From Nocardiaceae bacterium (GTDB lineage Bacteria > Actinomycetota > Actinomycetes > Mycobacteriales > Mycobacteriaceae): a stretch of 37,322 nucleotides of DNA. Position 1 is the stretch's first letter. Every line of letters starts with the position of its first letter. Location of the stretch: NCBI GenBank assembly GCA_021372355.1, contig JAJFUQ010000132.1, positions 1 through 37,322 on the forward strand, given 5' to 3'. This document shows positions 18,076 through 30,317 of the stretch, one piece after another. The notes under the pieces are model-generated. The model was not told the DNA's origin, searched no databases, and saw nothing but the letters and a program-made list of their open reading frames with translations. The position numbers and the translations under genes were made by a program.

Positions 18076-20546
18076 CTAACCGCGCAGGGTCGCCCCCACC
18101 GACGCGGAGGCGGCAGCCACGGCAGCGTCGCGCGCCGCGCTCGCTTCGTCCTCGGTCAGCGTACGGTCGCTCGCGCGGAACCGAAGGGCGAACGCCAGCG
18201 ACTTTCGCCCTTCTCCGAGCTGGGCGCCCTCGAAGACGTCGAACAGACGAATCTCTTCGAGCAATTCGCCAGCCCCCGCACGCAGGGCGTCCTCGACAGC
18301 CCTCGCCGCGACCTGGCGGTCGACGACGACGGCGACGTCCTGCAGCACTGCGGGGAATGCTGAAACGACCGGCGCCGGACGGTTCTCGACGAGTGGCAAC
18401 GCATCGAGCGAGAGTTCGACAGCACAGGTCCGCGCCGGCAACCCCGCGCGCTCGAGAACCGCGTGGTGCAGCTCACCGGCGTGGCCGACTACTTCGCCGT
18501 CGACAATCAGCTCGGCGCAGCGTCCGGGGTGCCACGGCGCATACTGCGCCGCGCGACGCTCGATTCGCACACCAGCAGCACGGCCGATCGCGTCGACTGC
18601 GGCGAACGCATCCGCCGCTTCGACCGGACGTCCCTTGCCCCACACGCCGCCGGGCTCGCGGAGCCCGGTCAAGGTCACCGCGACGTGCACCGGCTGCGCC
18701 GGCAACGAGTCGAGAAGCTCTTGCATCTCCTCATCGGTGGGACGACGGTCGACCGGCAGCGCTGCGACAGCACGCGTGTTCGGACCCCGATGAACGACCT
18801 GGGCGATACCGAACAGCGCCAGATCGCGCTGGCCGCGAGCAATGTTGCGTCCCAGAACCTCCAGGAGTCCCGGTAGAAGCGTCGTCGCGAGTTCCGGACG
18901 GTCCGACTCAAGCGGATTCAGCACCTTGGTGGTGTTGCGTCGCGAGTCGTCAGCCGGGAGTCCCCACACGTCGAAGACCTTGGCCGGCAGGAACACTGGC
19001 GGCGGAACCTCAACGAAACCCTCGAACGCCAGCGCCTTTCCGACGGTGCGACGCCGCTTCTGCGTCGCGGTCAAGCCACGGCCGACCGGAGCTGCGGGAA
19101 GGATCGAGGGAATCTTCTCCAGGCCCTCGAGCCGGAGAACTTCCTCGACGAAGTCGGCGGGCTGCCCGAGGTCGGGACGCCAGCTGGGCGGGGTTGCGGT
19201 GAGTACCGAGTCACCGGTGACCATGCAGCCGATCTGGGTCAGGCGAGCGGCGGTGGTTCCGGGGGGGTACGCCACGCCGGCGATACGGTCCGGCAGCTCA
19301 GCATCGAACCGCACGGAAGGTCGAACCTGCACCGGCAGCCCGACCTCGGTGTACACCGGCTCAACGGTCCCACCGGTGATCTCCGCGAGCAGATCCGCCG
19401 CACGCTGGAGGGCGGCAGCAGGGAGCGCCGGGTCGACCACGCGCTCGAAACGCTTGCTCGCCTCGCTGCTCAGCTTGTGTCGACGACCGGTGCGGAACGT
19501 GAAGAGCGGGTCCCACGTCGCGGCCTCGAGAAGAACGTCGGTCGTCGTCGAGCCGACCTCGGTGCTGGCACCGCCCATAACTCCGGCGAGAGAGATCACG
19601 CCCGAATCGTCGGCGATGACGACGTCATCGACGTGCAGAGGACGCTCGGCCTCGTCGAGAGTGCGCAGCTTCTCCCCTGCTTCGGCGAGGCGCACGACCA
19701 GCGTTCCCTGAACCTTCGCCGCATCAAACGCGTGCAGTGGCTGACCCAATTCGAGCATCACGTAGTTCGTCACGTCGACGGCCGGCGAGATCGGGCGCAC
19801 GCCCGAGAGCAGGAGTCGACGCTGCAACCACCAGGGACTGGTGGCGGCCGGGTTCACGCCGGTCACGCGGCGCAGCGCGAAACGCTCCGCGCGGGTCTCT
19901 TCACGAAGCTCGACAGGCCAGGCTTCCCCACTCGTGGGGGCGATGGCGAGCGTCGCCGGATCGTCGAAATTCAGATCCCAACCGCAGGCGAGCTCGCGCG
20001 TCATTCCGCGAGCCGAGAAGCAGTAGCCCCGGTCTGGCGTGATGTTCAGTTCGATAACCGTGTCGCTGGTGCCGAGGAGGGCGTTTCCGTCATCGCCGGG
20101 GTTCGCCGAACCAGGTTCGAGAACCAGAATTCCCGAGTGGTCCTTGCCGATCCCCAACTCGGCGACCGAGCAGATCATGCCGTCGGACTTACGTCCGTAG
20201 GTCTTGCGCGACGCGATCGCGAAACCGCCGGGCAGCACCGCGCCCGGCAATGCCACGACCACGAGGTCGCCGACGGTGAAGTTACGTGCACCGCAGACGA
20301 TCCCGCGTGGCGCATCCTCACCGACCTCGACCTGGCAGAAGCGAATCGGCTTCTTGAACTCGGTCAGTTCCTCGATCTCGAGTACGCGTCCGACCACCAA
20401 CGGTCCGTCGACCGGCGAAAGCGGGTCGATCTCCTCGACCTCGAGGCCGACACCGACGAAACGCTCGGCGAACTCCTCCGTCGTCGCCGACCAGCCCGGA
20501 TTGGCGCTCGACAGGATCTCCGTCAACCACGATTGCGCGATCCGCA

Positions 20547-20547
<1 letters not shown>
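18076..20547 (-). CDS. pheT: Phenylalanine--tRNA ligase beta subunit
   Basis: The large subunit of the (alpha-beta)2 PheRS. The 823 residues comprise an N-terminal tRNA-binding (EMAP/OB-type) domain around 40-150, B3/B4 editing and B5 regions in the middle, and a C-terminal ferredoxin-like anticodon-binding domain ([17 protein letters not shown] to the end). The ATG shares a base with the pheS stop (TGATG), so expression is coupled and stoichiometric. Length and order are normal. Confidence 0.97.
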
Positions 20548-22478
<1,931 letters not shown>

Positions 22479-22482
<4 letters not shown>

Positions 22483-22865
22483 GCAGCCTCGTTCGGCGCG
22501 TTCACATCAGCCGGAAGGGCAGCCTTGGCGGCCTCGACCAGCGCAGTGAAGGTAGCCGGGTCCGAGACGGCGATCTCGGCGAGGTTCTTGCGGTCCACCT
22601 CGATACCAGCGGCCTTGAGGCCCTGGATGAAGCGGTTGTAGGTGATGTCGTTCGCGCGAGCTGCAGCGTTGATACGCGTGATCCACAGCTGGCGGAAGTC
22701 ACCCTTGCGGGCGCGACGGTCGCGGTAGGCGTAGGTCAGCGAGTGAAGCTGCTGCTCCTTGGCCTTCCGGTAGAGGCGCGAACGCTGTCCGCGGTAGCCC
22801 TTGGAGGCATCGAGAACGGTACGGCGCTTCTTCTGCGCGTTGACGGCCCTTTTGACGCGTGCCAC
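22479..22865 (-). CDS. rplT: 50S ribosomal protein L20
   Basis: A 23S rRNA-binding assembly protein of the large subunit, 128 residues. The opening [38 protein letters not shown] and the central [24 protein letters not shown] are diagnostic. It is the third gene of infC-rpmI-rplT. In enterobacteria and Bacillus, L20 represses this operon by binding its leader; a similar loop here is not shown. Its stop overlaps the proposed tsnR start. Confidence 0.98.
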
Positions 22866-22921
22866 TTTACAAATCCTTCAATCAGTGCGAGCGCAAGCCC
22901 GCGAGGGGTTTGGGGGAAGAC

Positions 22922-23116
22922 TTAGATACCGAGCAGCTTCTTCATGCGCGGCGTGTCAGCAGCGCTGACCACGGTGTCACCCTCGAGGCGACGGGTGCGA
23001 CGCGAGGTCTTGTACTCGAAGAGGTGGCGACGGTTCGCCTTCTCGCGCATGAGCTTTCCGCTTCCGGTCACCTTGAAGCGCTTCTTGGCCCCACTGTGCG
23101 TCTTCTGCTTGGGCAT
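22922..23116 (-). CDS. rpmI: 50S ribosomal protein L35
   Basis: A small basic large-subunit protein of 64 residues, starting [20 protein letters not shown] and ending [12 protein letters not shown] at 23116 has a GAGGGAG-type ribosome site; the frame is open further upstream but that part is not L35. It lies 126 nt after infC, with a strong hairpin in the gap, and 56 nt before rplT. Confidence 0.97.
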   Translation of the reverse strand: MPKQKTHSGAKKRFKVTGSGKLMREKANRRHLFEYKTSRRTRRLEGDTVVSAADTPRMKKLLGI

Positions 23117-23200
23117 TGTTCTCCCTCGTTTCCTGTGCGCCGCGAGCGGCGCCTGCCTTGTTGCTGCCGAGGCAGCGAAAGTTTTTTCGGCACAAACCAA

Positions 23201-23225
23201 CCCGCGTGGATGATCTCCACGCGGG
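23201..23225 (-). terminator. Strong hairpin between infC and rpmI (attenuator candidate)
   Basis: Perfect 10-bp arms CCCGCGTGGA (23201-23210) and TCCACGCGGG (23216-23225) enclose a 5-nt loop. In the minus-strand transcript the stem is followed by TTGGTTTGTG, a short U-rich tract. It sits 18 nt after the infC stop. It could be a partial terminator that lowers L35/L20 output relative to IF3, or an RNA-stability element. Confidence 0.55.
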
Positions 23226-23242
23226 CCGCGGTTTCTGCCGGA

Positions 23243-23806
23243 TTAGGCCTCGGGTGCAGCGTCTGACGCTGCAGCACCCTTCGGCCGGGTCTTCTGTCCG
23301 CGGTGGGGGGCCAGAACCATCGTCATGTTGCGTCCATCCTGGCGAGCCGGGATCTCGATGAACCCGAACTCCTGCACATCCGCAGCGAGGCGCTGCAGTA
23401 GGCGGAATCCGAGCTCCGGTCGCGACTGCTCACGACCACGGAACATGATGGTGACCTTGACCTTCGACGCGGCTTCGAGGAAGCGAACTACGTTGCGCTT
23501 CTTGGTCTCGTAGTCGTGGTCGTCGATCTTCGGGCGGAGCTTCTGCTCCTTGATCACCGTTTGTTGCTGGTTCTTGCGAGATTCGCGCGCCTTCTGGGCT
23601 GTCTCGTACTTGAACTTTCCGTAGTCCATGATCTTGCAGACCGGCGGACGAGCGTCCGGCGCGACTTCTACAAGATCCAGATCAGCTTCCAGTGCGACGC
23701 GAAGAGCATCTTCGACTCGAACGATTCCGACCTGTTCACCGCCCGGTCCGATAAGGCGGACTTCGGGAACGCGAATTCGCTCGTTGATGCGAGTCTCAGT
23801 GCTGAT
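23243..23806 (-). CDS. infC: Translation initiation factor IF-3 (ATC start codon)
   Basis: IF-3 binds the 30S subunit, blocks premature 50S joining and checks start codons. The 187 residues show the N-domain ([23 protein letters not shown]), linker and C-domain ([25 protein letters not shown]). Family similarity starts at [11 protein letters not shown]. The codon before it is ATC (23804-23806), placed four bases after a perfect AGGAGG. No ATG, GTG or TTG gives a better start, and the upstream in-frame codon at 23923 is far away. Rare start codons on infC (ATT in E. coli) allow IF-3 to repress its own translation, so autoregulation is likely. First gene of infC-rpmI-rplT. Confidence 0.95.
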   Translation of the reverse strand: MSTETRINERIRVPEVRLIGPGGEQVGIVRVEDALRVALEADLDLVEVAPDARPPVCKIMDYGKFKYETAQKARESRKNQQQTVIKEQKLRPKIDDHDYETKKRNVVRFLEAASKVKVTIMFRGREQSRPELGFRLLQRLAADVQEFGFIEIPARQDGRNMTMVLAPHRGQKTRPKGAAASDAAPEA

Positions 23807-24066
23807 GGGGCCTCCTAGGCTTGACGGTCGTCGTCGGACCGCTACACAGTGCGTGAACCCCAACTCAACAAAGAAGCCCCGCCTCGGTATTCCACCGATG
23901 CAGGGCCCATGCCGACCGATCAATACGCACGCAAGGCACGTCCCGAAGCACAGCTAATGCTGTGTCGGATGACCGGAACCGTACGATCGCAATTGATCGA
24001 CGGTGGGAGGCGGGCTCCACTTGCTGCCCAGATACGTGACCTGGGCGGTCGTCATCGGTCAGTCTA
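23807..24066 (-). promoter_or_regulatory. infC promoter and long structured leader
   Basis: A -10 TAGACT lies at 24061-24066 on the minus strand with no convincing -35. Transcription from it would give a leader of about 245 nt before the infC ribosome site. The leader can form a GCCCAG/CTGGGC stem (24026-24046) and a perfect CACAGC-TAAT-GCTGTG hairpin (23949-23964). No open frame in it looks real. A long structured leader is consistent with feedback control of IF3/L35/L20, but the regulator is unknown. Confidence 0.45.
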
Positions 24067-24106
24067 GCAGGATGATGGGGTGATCTTCCTAATCATGGCG
24101 GCACCG

Positions 24107-24112
24107 TATCCT
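24107..24112 (+). promoter_or_regulatory. Possible -10 for leaderless transcript of the DUF1844 gene
   Basis: TATCCT fits TANNNT and lies 7 nt before the ATG at 24120. Transcription would begin at or next to the start codon. No good purine-rich ribosome site precedes this ATG. Leaderless mRNAs are common in actinobacteria, so this is plausible but unproven. Confidence 0.35.
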
Positions 24113-24119
24113 TGCCTCC

Positions 24120-24457
24120 ATGACTGACGAGGCTCCTCAGGTTCGCGAACTCGCCGAAATCCCCGCCGTGGAGGTGATCAGCCGCGCAGCCGTGATGCTC
24201 ATGAGCGCCTCGGCCGAGAAGCTCGGCTTCGGTCACGACGACCCGGAGGACAGCCCGCACCGCGATCTCGATGAGGCGCGTCGTCTCATCACGGCGCTCG
24301 CCGGCCTGATCAACGCCTCGGTCGAATACCTCGGACCTCATGCCGCACCTCTTCGTGACGGACTGTCGGCACTGCAGAAGGCATTCCGCGAGGAGTCGGC
24401 TCACCCCGATGAGCCCGGCCAGGGACCCGGCGAGAAGCCGGTTCGGCAGGCACGGAT

Positions 24458-24461
<4 letters not shown>
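24120..24461 (+). CDS. DUF1844 family protein
   Basis: A small acidic cytosolic protein of 113 residues with unknown function. The core [19 protein letters not shown]...[21 protein letters not shown] matches, from memory, the DUF1844 pattern of two amphipathic helices with a conserved LDEAR.LI..L segment. The C-terminal 25 residues are Pro/Gly/Glu-rich and probably disordered. The gene diverges from infC and ends tail to tail with uvrA, the two stop codons overlapping. Confidence 0.8.
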
Positions 24462-27358
<2,897 letters not shown>

Positions 27359-27437
27359 TGTGCTTTCCTCCAAATCCGGGAGTCCGCAAACCCCGGAGCA
27401 TGCTAAACCCACCCACTGACAAGTTAGCCTGCGGAAT

Positions 27438-28064
27438 GTGGACGAATGGAACCTGCCCGGCGTCCGGATCATCCGGATCTCCGTGGGCCCGATGGACAAC
27501 AACGCTTATCTCGTCACCTGCGAGAATACGCAAAAGACGCTGCTTGTCGACGCGGCGAACGATGCCGACGTTCTGCTCTCGGCGATCGCCGACAATGCGC
27601 CGGATGGTCTAGAACTCATCGTGACGACGCATCGTCATTTCGACCATGTCCAGGCACTCAAGAAAATTGCTGGCCAGACAGGCGCGCTGACGGCAGCACA
27701 CCCGCTCGACGCGCCCGAACTGCCGGTCGCGCCCGATCGATTACTCGAAGACGGCGATGTCATCGAACTGGGTGATCTGAAGATCGGGATCATCCACTTG
27801 CAAGGGCACACGCCAGGTTCGGTCACGCTGGTCATCGAGGACAACGCCGGTGTGACGCACTTGCTGACGGGAGATTCATTGTTCCATGGTGGTCCTGGAC
27901 GGACAATACTTCAGGACGATTTTTCTTCTCTGATGAACGATTTAGAGGAGAAGATCTTTGCCCGGTTCCCGGATGACACTGTTGTTTACCCCGGTCATGG
28001 ACGTGAGACGACCTTAGGTGTCGAGCGGCCTCATCTCGGTGAATGGCGCGCTCGCGGCTGGTGA
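27438..28064 (+). CDS. MBL-fold hydrolase, glyoxalase II-like
   Basis: A metallo-beta-lactamase-fold hydrolase of 208 residues. The binuclear metal motif THRHFDH is at 64-70, with His124 (GHTPGS), Asp146 (TGDSLF) and His187 (YPGHG). This ligand set is that of hydroxyacylglutathione hydrolase-like enzymes. In mycothiol-making actinobacteria the natural thioester may be a mycothiol conjugate, which is inference. The start is a GTG. It diverges from uvrA and corresponds by position to M. tuberculosis Rv1637c. It is the last core gene before the accessory region. Confidence 0.92.
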   Translation: MDEWNLPGVRIIRISVGPMDNNAYLVTCENTQKTLLVDAANDADVLLSAIADNAPDGLELIVTTHRHFDHVQALKKIAGQTGALTAAHPLDAPELPVAPDRLLEDGDVIELGDLKIGIIHLQGHTPGSVTLVIEDNAGVTHLLTGDSLFHGGPGRTILQDDFSSLMNDLEEKIFARFPDDTVVYPGHGRETTLGVERPHLGEWRARGW

Positions 28065-28160
28065 GTGACCGGGGCCGCGACGATGCCCGAACGCAGGTTC
28101 AGATCGTCGGTGAAACGGACGGTGTTCATGTTCGGGTTACCGCTCAGTAGTGATCTCTCC

Positions 28161-28385
28161 TTACATCACCGACGGAGCAGCAGGGGCGCGGTCATTCAAT
28201 GCCTTGGCGAGTTGCCGCAGTTTCGCCCCTTCGGCGTCGTAAGCGAGCGCCACGGCTTCCATCGCCCACCAGCACTCCGCGCACAGCATCGGGTAGCTCG
28301 ACTTATCATCCGACGACATACCTGCCACGAGTTTGTAAACCTTGCACCAGTCGCAGACGAATTGGGTTGCTGGCTTGATACTCAC
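28161..28385 (-). CDS. Small double-CxxC (zinc-ribbon-like) protein
   Basis: A 74-residue protein. CDWC at 11-14 and CAEC at 35-38, separated by 20 residues, form a likely treble-clef or zinc-ribbon site. The C-terminal half (AVALAYDAEGAKLRQLAKALND) is an amphipathic helix. The GTG at 28385 is preceded by AAGGAG at ideal spacing. It is divergent from the plus-strand small protein at 28530. Function unknown; similar mini-proteins are common in actinophages. Confidence 0.75.
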   Translation of the reverse strand: MSIKPATQFVCDWCKVYKLVAGMSSDDKSSYPMLCAECWWAMEAVALAYDAEGAKLRQLAKALNDRAPAAPSVM

Positions 28386-28417
28386 TGTTTTCTCCTTCGC
28401 GGGCGATCATCACCCGA

Positions 28418-28451
28418 TTAACAATCGCGATCACAATGCGCTACGTTGTGA
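28418..28451 (+). promoter_or_regulatory. Promoter candidate with overlapping inverted-repeat operator
   Basis: TTAACA (28418-28423) and TACGTT (28442-28447) are spaced 18 bp apart on the plus strand. An inverted repeat TCACAA (28431-28436) / TTGTGA (28446-28451) overlaps the -10. It lies in the gap between the two divergent small double-CxxC genes, so one regulator could control both. Confidence 0.35.
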
Positions 28452-28475
28452 CACCGAGGGCTTCCAACCACAGCA

Positions 28476-28501
28476 CCGACTCCGGCAGCACCCGGAGTCG
28501 G
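28476..28501. repeat. Perfect inverted repeat in divergent region
   Basis: Arms CCGACTCCGG (28476-28485) and CCGGAGTCGG (28492-28501) pair over 10 bp around a 6-nt loop. It would form a stable hairpin in the 5' leader of the plus-strand gene at 28530, about 28 nt upstream of its start. There is no U-tract on either strand, so a simple terminator is unlikely. Confidence 0.5.
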
Positions 28502-28529
28502 CCCCAACAACTGTGAGTGGAGACCCGCT

Positions 28530-28691
28530 GTGATCCTGCTGAAGATCATGTCTGACCTGCAAGAATTCGCCTTCACCATCGGTGGACACTGCGAATCGTG
28601 CGACAACCAATTCACCTCGCCAGAGGATGTTTGCCTCATGGCCGGCAGTCCTCCGTACTGCGCGCGCTGCTGCGACGACGCTTCGGACTGA
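28530..28691 (+). CDS. Very small double-CxxC protein
   Basis: A 53-residue protein from GTG 28530, which has GGAG 7 nt upstream; an in-frame ATG at 28548 would give 47. It carries CESC, CARC and a further CC in its C-terminal half (GGHCESCDNQF...YCARCCDD), a compact zinc-knuckle-like pattern. It is the only plus-strand gene in the left block. It ends just before two large hairpins that probably terminate the converging transcripts. Function unknown. Confidence 0.55.
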   Translation: MILLKIMSDLQEFAFTIGGHCESCDNQFTSPEDVCLMAGSPPYCARCCDDASD

Positions 28692-28703
28692 CGGTTTCGG
28701 GCT

Positions 28704-28742
28704 GGGCGGCGGAGCCTCCCGGAGATTGGAACTCCGCCGCCC
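28704..28742. terminator. Hairpin, likely terminator of the plus-strand small gene
   Basis: Perfect 11-bp arms GGGCGGCGGAG (28704-28714) and CTCCGCCGCCC (28732-28742) with a 17-nt loop that can itself pair (CTCC/GGAG). The sequence TTCCCC follows on the plus strand. It starts 13 nt after the stop at 28691. Its GC-rich stem without a long U-tract resembles actinobacterial non-canonical terminators. Confidence 0.5.
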
Positions 28743-28768
28743 TTCCCCACGGAGCGTGTCACCCCGTG

Positions 28769-28792
28769 TCCGCGGATGTCCAAATCCGCGGA
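28769..28792. terminator. Hairpin, likely terminator of the left minus-strand operon
   Basis: Perfect 9-bp arms TCCGCGGAT (28769-28777) and ATCCGCGGA (28784-28792) enclose a 6-nt loop. On the minus strand it lies 8 nt after the stop of the 33-residue gene. With the hairpin at 28704-28742 it forms a pair between converging genes. Confidence 0.45.
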
Positions 28793-28800
28793 AGTCTCAT

Positions 28801-28902
28801 CTAGCCCCCGTCGATCAACTGCCGGCAGCCCTTGCAGACCGGGCCGTCCGTCGTGATCTCGTAGCACACAAGACACTTCCAATACGTCGTCTCGGTGAGC
28901 AT
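28801..28902 (-). CDS. 33-residue double-CxxC peptide
   Basis: The sequence reads MLTETTYWKCLVCYEITTDG followed by PVCKGCRQLIDGG, with CLVC and CKGC spaced like a minimal zinc ribbon. Its ATG shares one base with the stop of the upstream HEAGH protein (TAATG), so it is expected to be translated by reinitiation. Cys spacing and coupling argue that it is real despite its length. Function unknown; it may be a partner or regulator of the protease-like protein. Confidence 0.6.
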   Translation of the reverse strand: MLTETTYWKCLVCYEITTDGPVCKGCRQLIDGG

Positions 28903-29378
28903 TAGATCTCGACCGCCAACGAATAGCCAGCCCGGTGTGCTGCGATCGCAGCACGCACAGCAGCATCCGTGACCGCGCGATCGCCACCCATCCGCGTGAT
29001 CCGCTCCGCGAGGTGCTCGACGACCGGCGCATACGGCGCGAGTTCAGCAGCCCACCGGCGGTACTGGTCGCGGTCGGTGCCGGCACGTTTCATGTCGGCT
29101 GGCTGTCGGTAAATCGCCGCCGCCACCAACGCATCCATCGCTTCAACAGTGTGGTTCTCACGCTGCCGTGAGATGACGGTCTCGAAGTACGGGCCGGCGA
29201 AACTCACGATCCCCTCATGAGCAGTGGGCAGCTTCTCCGGGAAGTACGTCATGCCGCGGAATCCGGGCTTCTCCCCCGGCTTGAACACGCGGATCTTCTT
29301 CACCGACAACCCCCGCAGCACAGCTGCGACTGCGTGGCCGGCTTCATGAACCGCCGTCGGGTTAGTAGTCGCTGACAT
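28902..29378 (-). CDS. Stand-alone M41/FtsH-like zinc metalloprotease-domain protein
   Basis: A 158-residue protein whose N-terminus contains TAVHEAGHAVAAVLRG. HEAGH at 11-15 is the HExxH metal-binding and catalytic motif in the context typical of the M41 (FtsH) peptidase domain. No AAA ATPase and no membrane segment are present, so it is only the peptidase-type unit. A later acidic stretch (AGTDRDQYRRW, near residue 100) could give the third metal ligand. The start overlaps the 192-residue gene by 17 nt and the stop overlaps the 33-residue gene. Short proteins of this kind occur in actinophages; their substrates are unknown. Confidence 0.75.
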   Translation of the reverse strand: MSATTNPTAVHEAGHAVAAVLRGLSVKKIRVFKPGEKPGFRGMTYFPEKLPTAHEGIVSFAGPYFETVISRQRENHTVEAMDALVAAAIYRQPADMKRAGTDRDQYRRWAAELAPYAPVVEHLAERITRMGGDRAVTDAAVRAAIAAHRAGYSLAVEI

Positions 29379-29940
29379 TCATCTGCTCTTTCATCGTCTT
29401 CGTGTGCGCCCGCGCGGCGTCCCACCGGTCAAGGATCTGGGTAAACCGTTGCGGCTGGCGATCGAGCGCCCGCAGCAGCAGTTCGAGCTTGTGCAGCACT
29501 TTCTCCGAAGTTCGTTCCTCAACTGCGAGAGCGGCGTCGAGTGGACGCATGAGCGGTCCAACAAGCCGCAGGACGTGCTCGAACATCAGTTCATCGTCCG
29601 GGTTCCATACGTCCGGTTTGCCGTTGAGCTGCCGGCCGGCAGTGACCTCGAACAGCTCCCGAGTCGCCAGCAGCACCTCATCGCGCAGTTCACTGTTCAC
29701 CAGGAACGTGACCCGTTCACGCCAGCTGTCCGACGTCGCTTCCATGAACCGCGCCAACCTCACCGACATCGGTCCGAACACTGCCAGAACCTCCGCGTGA
29801 AGGTCGAACCATGACCCGTAGAAGCAGCGCAGACCCTGCTGCCGCCGGCGGCGCTGCTCGTTCTGCAGCTGACGATCTAAGACCTGATCGACGACGACCT
29901 CAGCTTGTCCTCGTTTGAACTTCAACACCGGTGCTCGCAT
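29362..29940 (-). CDS. Hypothetical phage-type protein, 192 residues
   Basis: An unrecognised, largely helical and highly charged protein. An Arg/Gln-rich stretch (DRQLQNEQRRRRQQGLRCFYGSWF) near the N-terminus suggests nucleic-acid or protein binding. The middle part (VNSELRDEVLLATRELFEVTAG) and C-terminal half are amphipathic helices. ATG at 29940 is chosen since it follows AGGTGG and lies 4 nt after the stop of the 68-residue gene; codons further upstream would overlap that gene. It overlaps the metalloprotease-like gene downstream. Confidence 0.7.
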   Translation of the reverse strand: MRAPVLKFKRGQAEVVVDQVLDRQLQNEQRRRRQQGLRCFYGSWFDLHAEVLAVFGPMSVRLARFMEATSDSWRERVTFLVNSELRDEVLLATRELFEVTAGRQLNGKPDVWNPDDELMFEHVLRLVGPLMRPLDAALAVEERTSEKVLHKLELLLRALDRQPQRFTQILDRWDAARAHTKTMKEQMNVSDY

Positions 29941-29944
29941 CCAC

Positions 29945-30151
29945 CTAACCCGCACCAGCGGGACCAACAAGCAGCACCGTCGCCAACCGCTCACGCTGCT
30001 CGACCGTGAGGAGAGCAACGTCGAGATCAATTGCGCCAGAGACACGTTCGTAGGCCAGGAGATTCATCACTTCCTGCCGCTCCGGATCGTCCTCTGAGCG
30101 GTTCTTCGCGAGGCCACCCGCCCTCTGCACGAGATTCTTTGCCACGGTCAC
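29945..30151 (-). CDS. Hypothetical small protein, 68 residues
   Basis: First gene of the left minus-strand block. The start is uncertain. GTG at 30151 gives 68 residues beginning VTVAKNLVQRAGGLAKNRSEDDPERQEV. A GTG at 30187 lies inside a perfect hairpin and is less likely. A predicted helical charged region is followed by a hydrophobic tail (LATVLLVGPAGAG) that ends at the stop. No family recognised. It is spaced 4 nt from the next gene. Confidence 0.55.
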   Translation of the reverse strand: MTVAKNLVQRAGGLAKNRSEDDPERQEVMNLLAYERVSGAIDLDVALLTVEQRERLATVLLVGPAGAG

Positions 30152-30167
30152 GGACTCTAAACCGCTT

Positions 30168-30189
30168 GGGTGCAGGCATCCCTGCACCC
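30168..30189. repeat. Perfect inverted repeat before the left operon
   Basis: Arms GGGTGCAGG (30168-30176) and CCTGCACCC (30181-30189) enclose a 4-nt loop. It lies 17 nt upstream of the proposed GTG start at 30151, in the gap between divergent blocks. It may be an operator, or a leader hairpin if transcription starts further upstream. Confidence 0.45.
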
Positions 30190-30246
30190 GTGCACCGCAT
30201 GATCACCCGCGACACCGGCTCACCCCCGGTAGCGAACATTCACGCC

Positions 30247-30290
30247 GGAGGAGCTGGACAAACGATTGAGGCCGCGCGTCCAGCACCTCC
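30247..30290. repeat. Long inverted repeat before the head-gene cassette
   Basis: GGAGG-A-GCTGGAC (30247-30259) pairs with GTCCAGC-A-CCTCC (30278-30290), 12 pairs with one A/A mismatch, around an 18-nt loop. It ends 27 nt before the ATG at 30318. As RNA it would mask the GGAGG inside the repeat and could influence translation of the cassette. Confidence 0.45.
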
Positions 30291-30317
30291 CTTCCACTTG
30301 GTGAAGGGCAGACCTAT

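Noticed and set aside
27359..27437. SOS box upstream of uvrA
   Set aside because: No GAAC-N4-GTTC or close variant is present in the gap.
28418..29086. A 222-codon minus-strand frame overlapping the small double-CxxC genes
   Set aside because: It runs through the perfect hairpins and over the better supported genes at 28530, 28801 and 28902 and has low-complexity composition.
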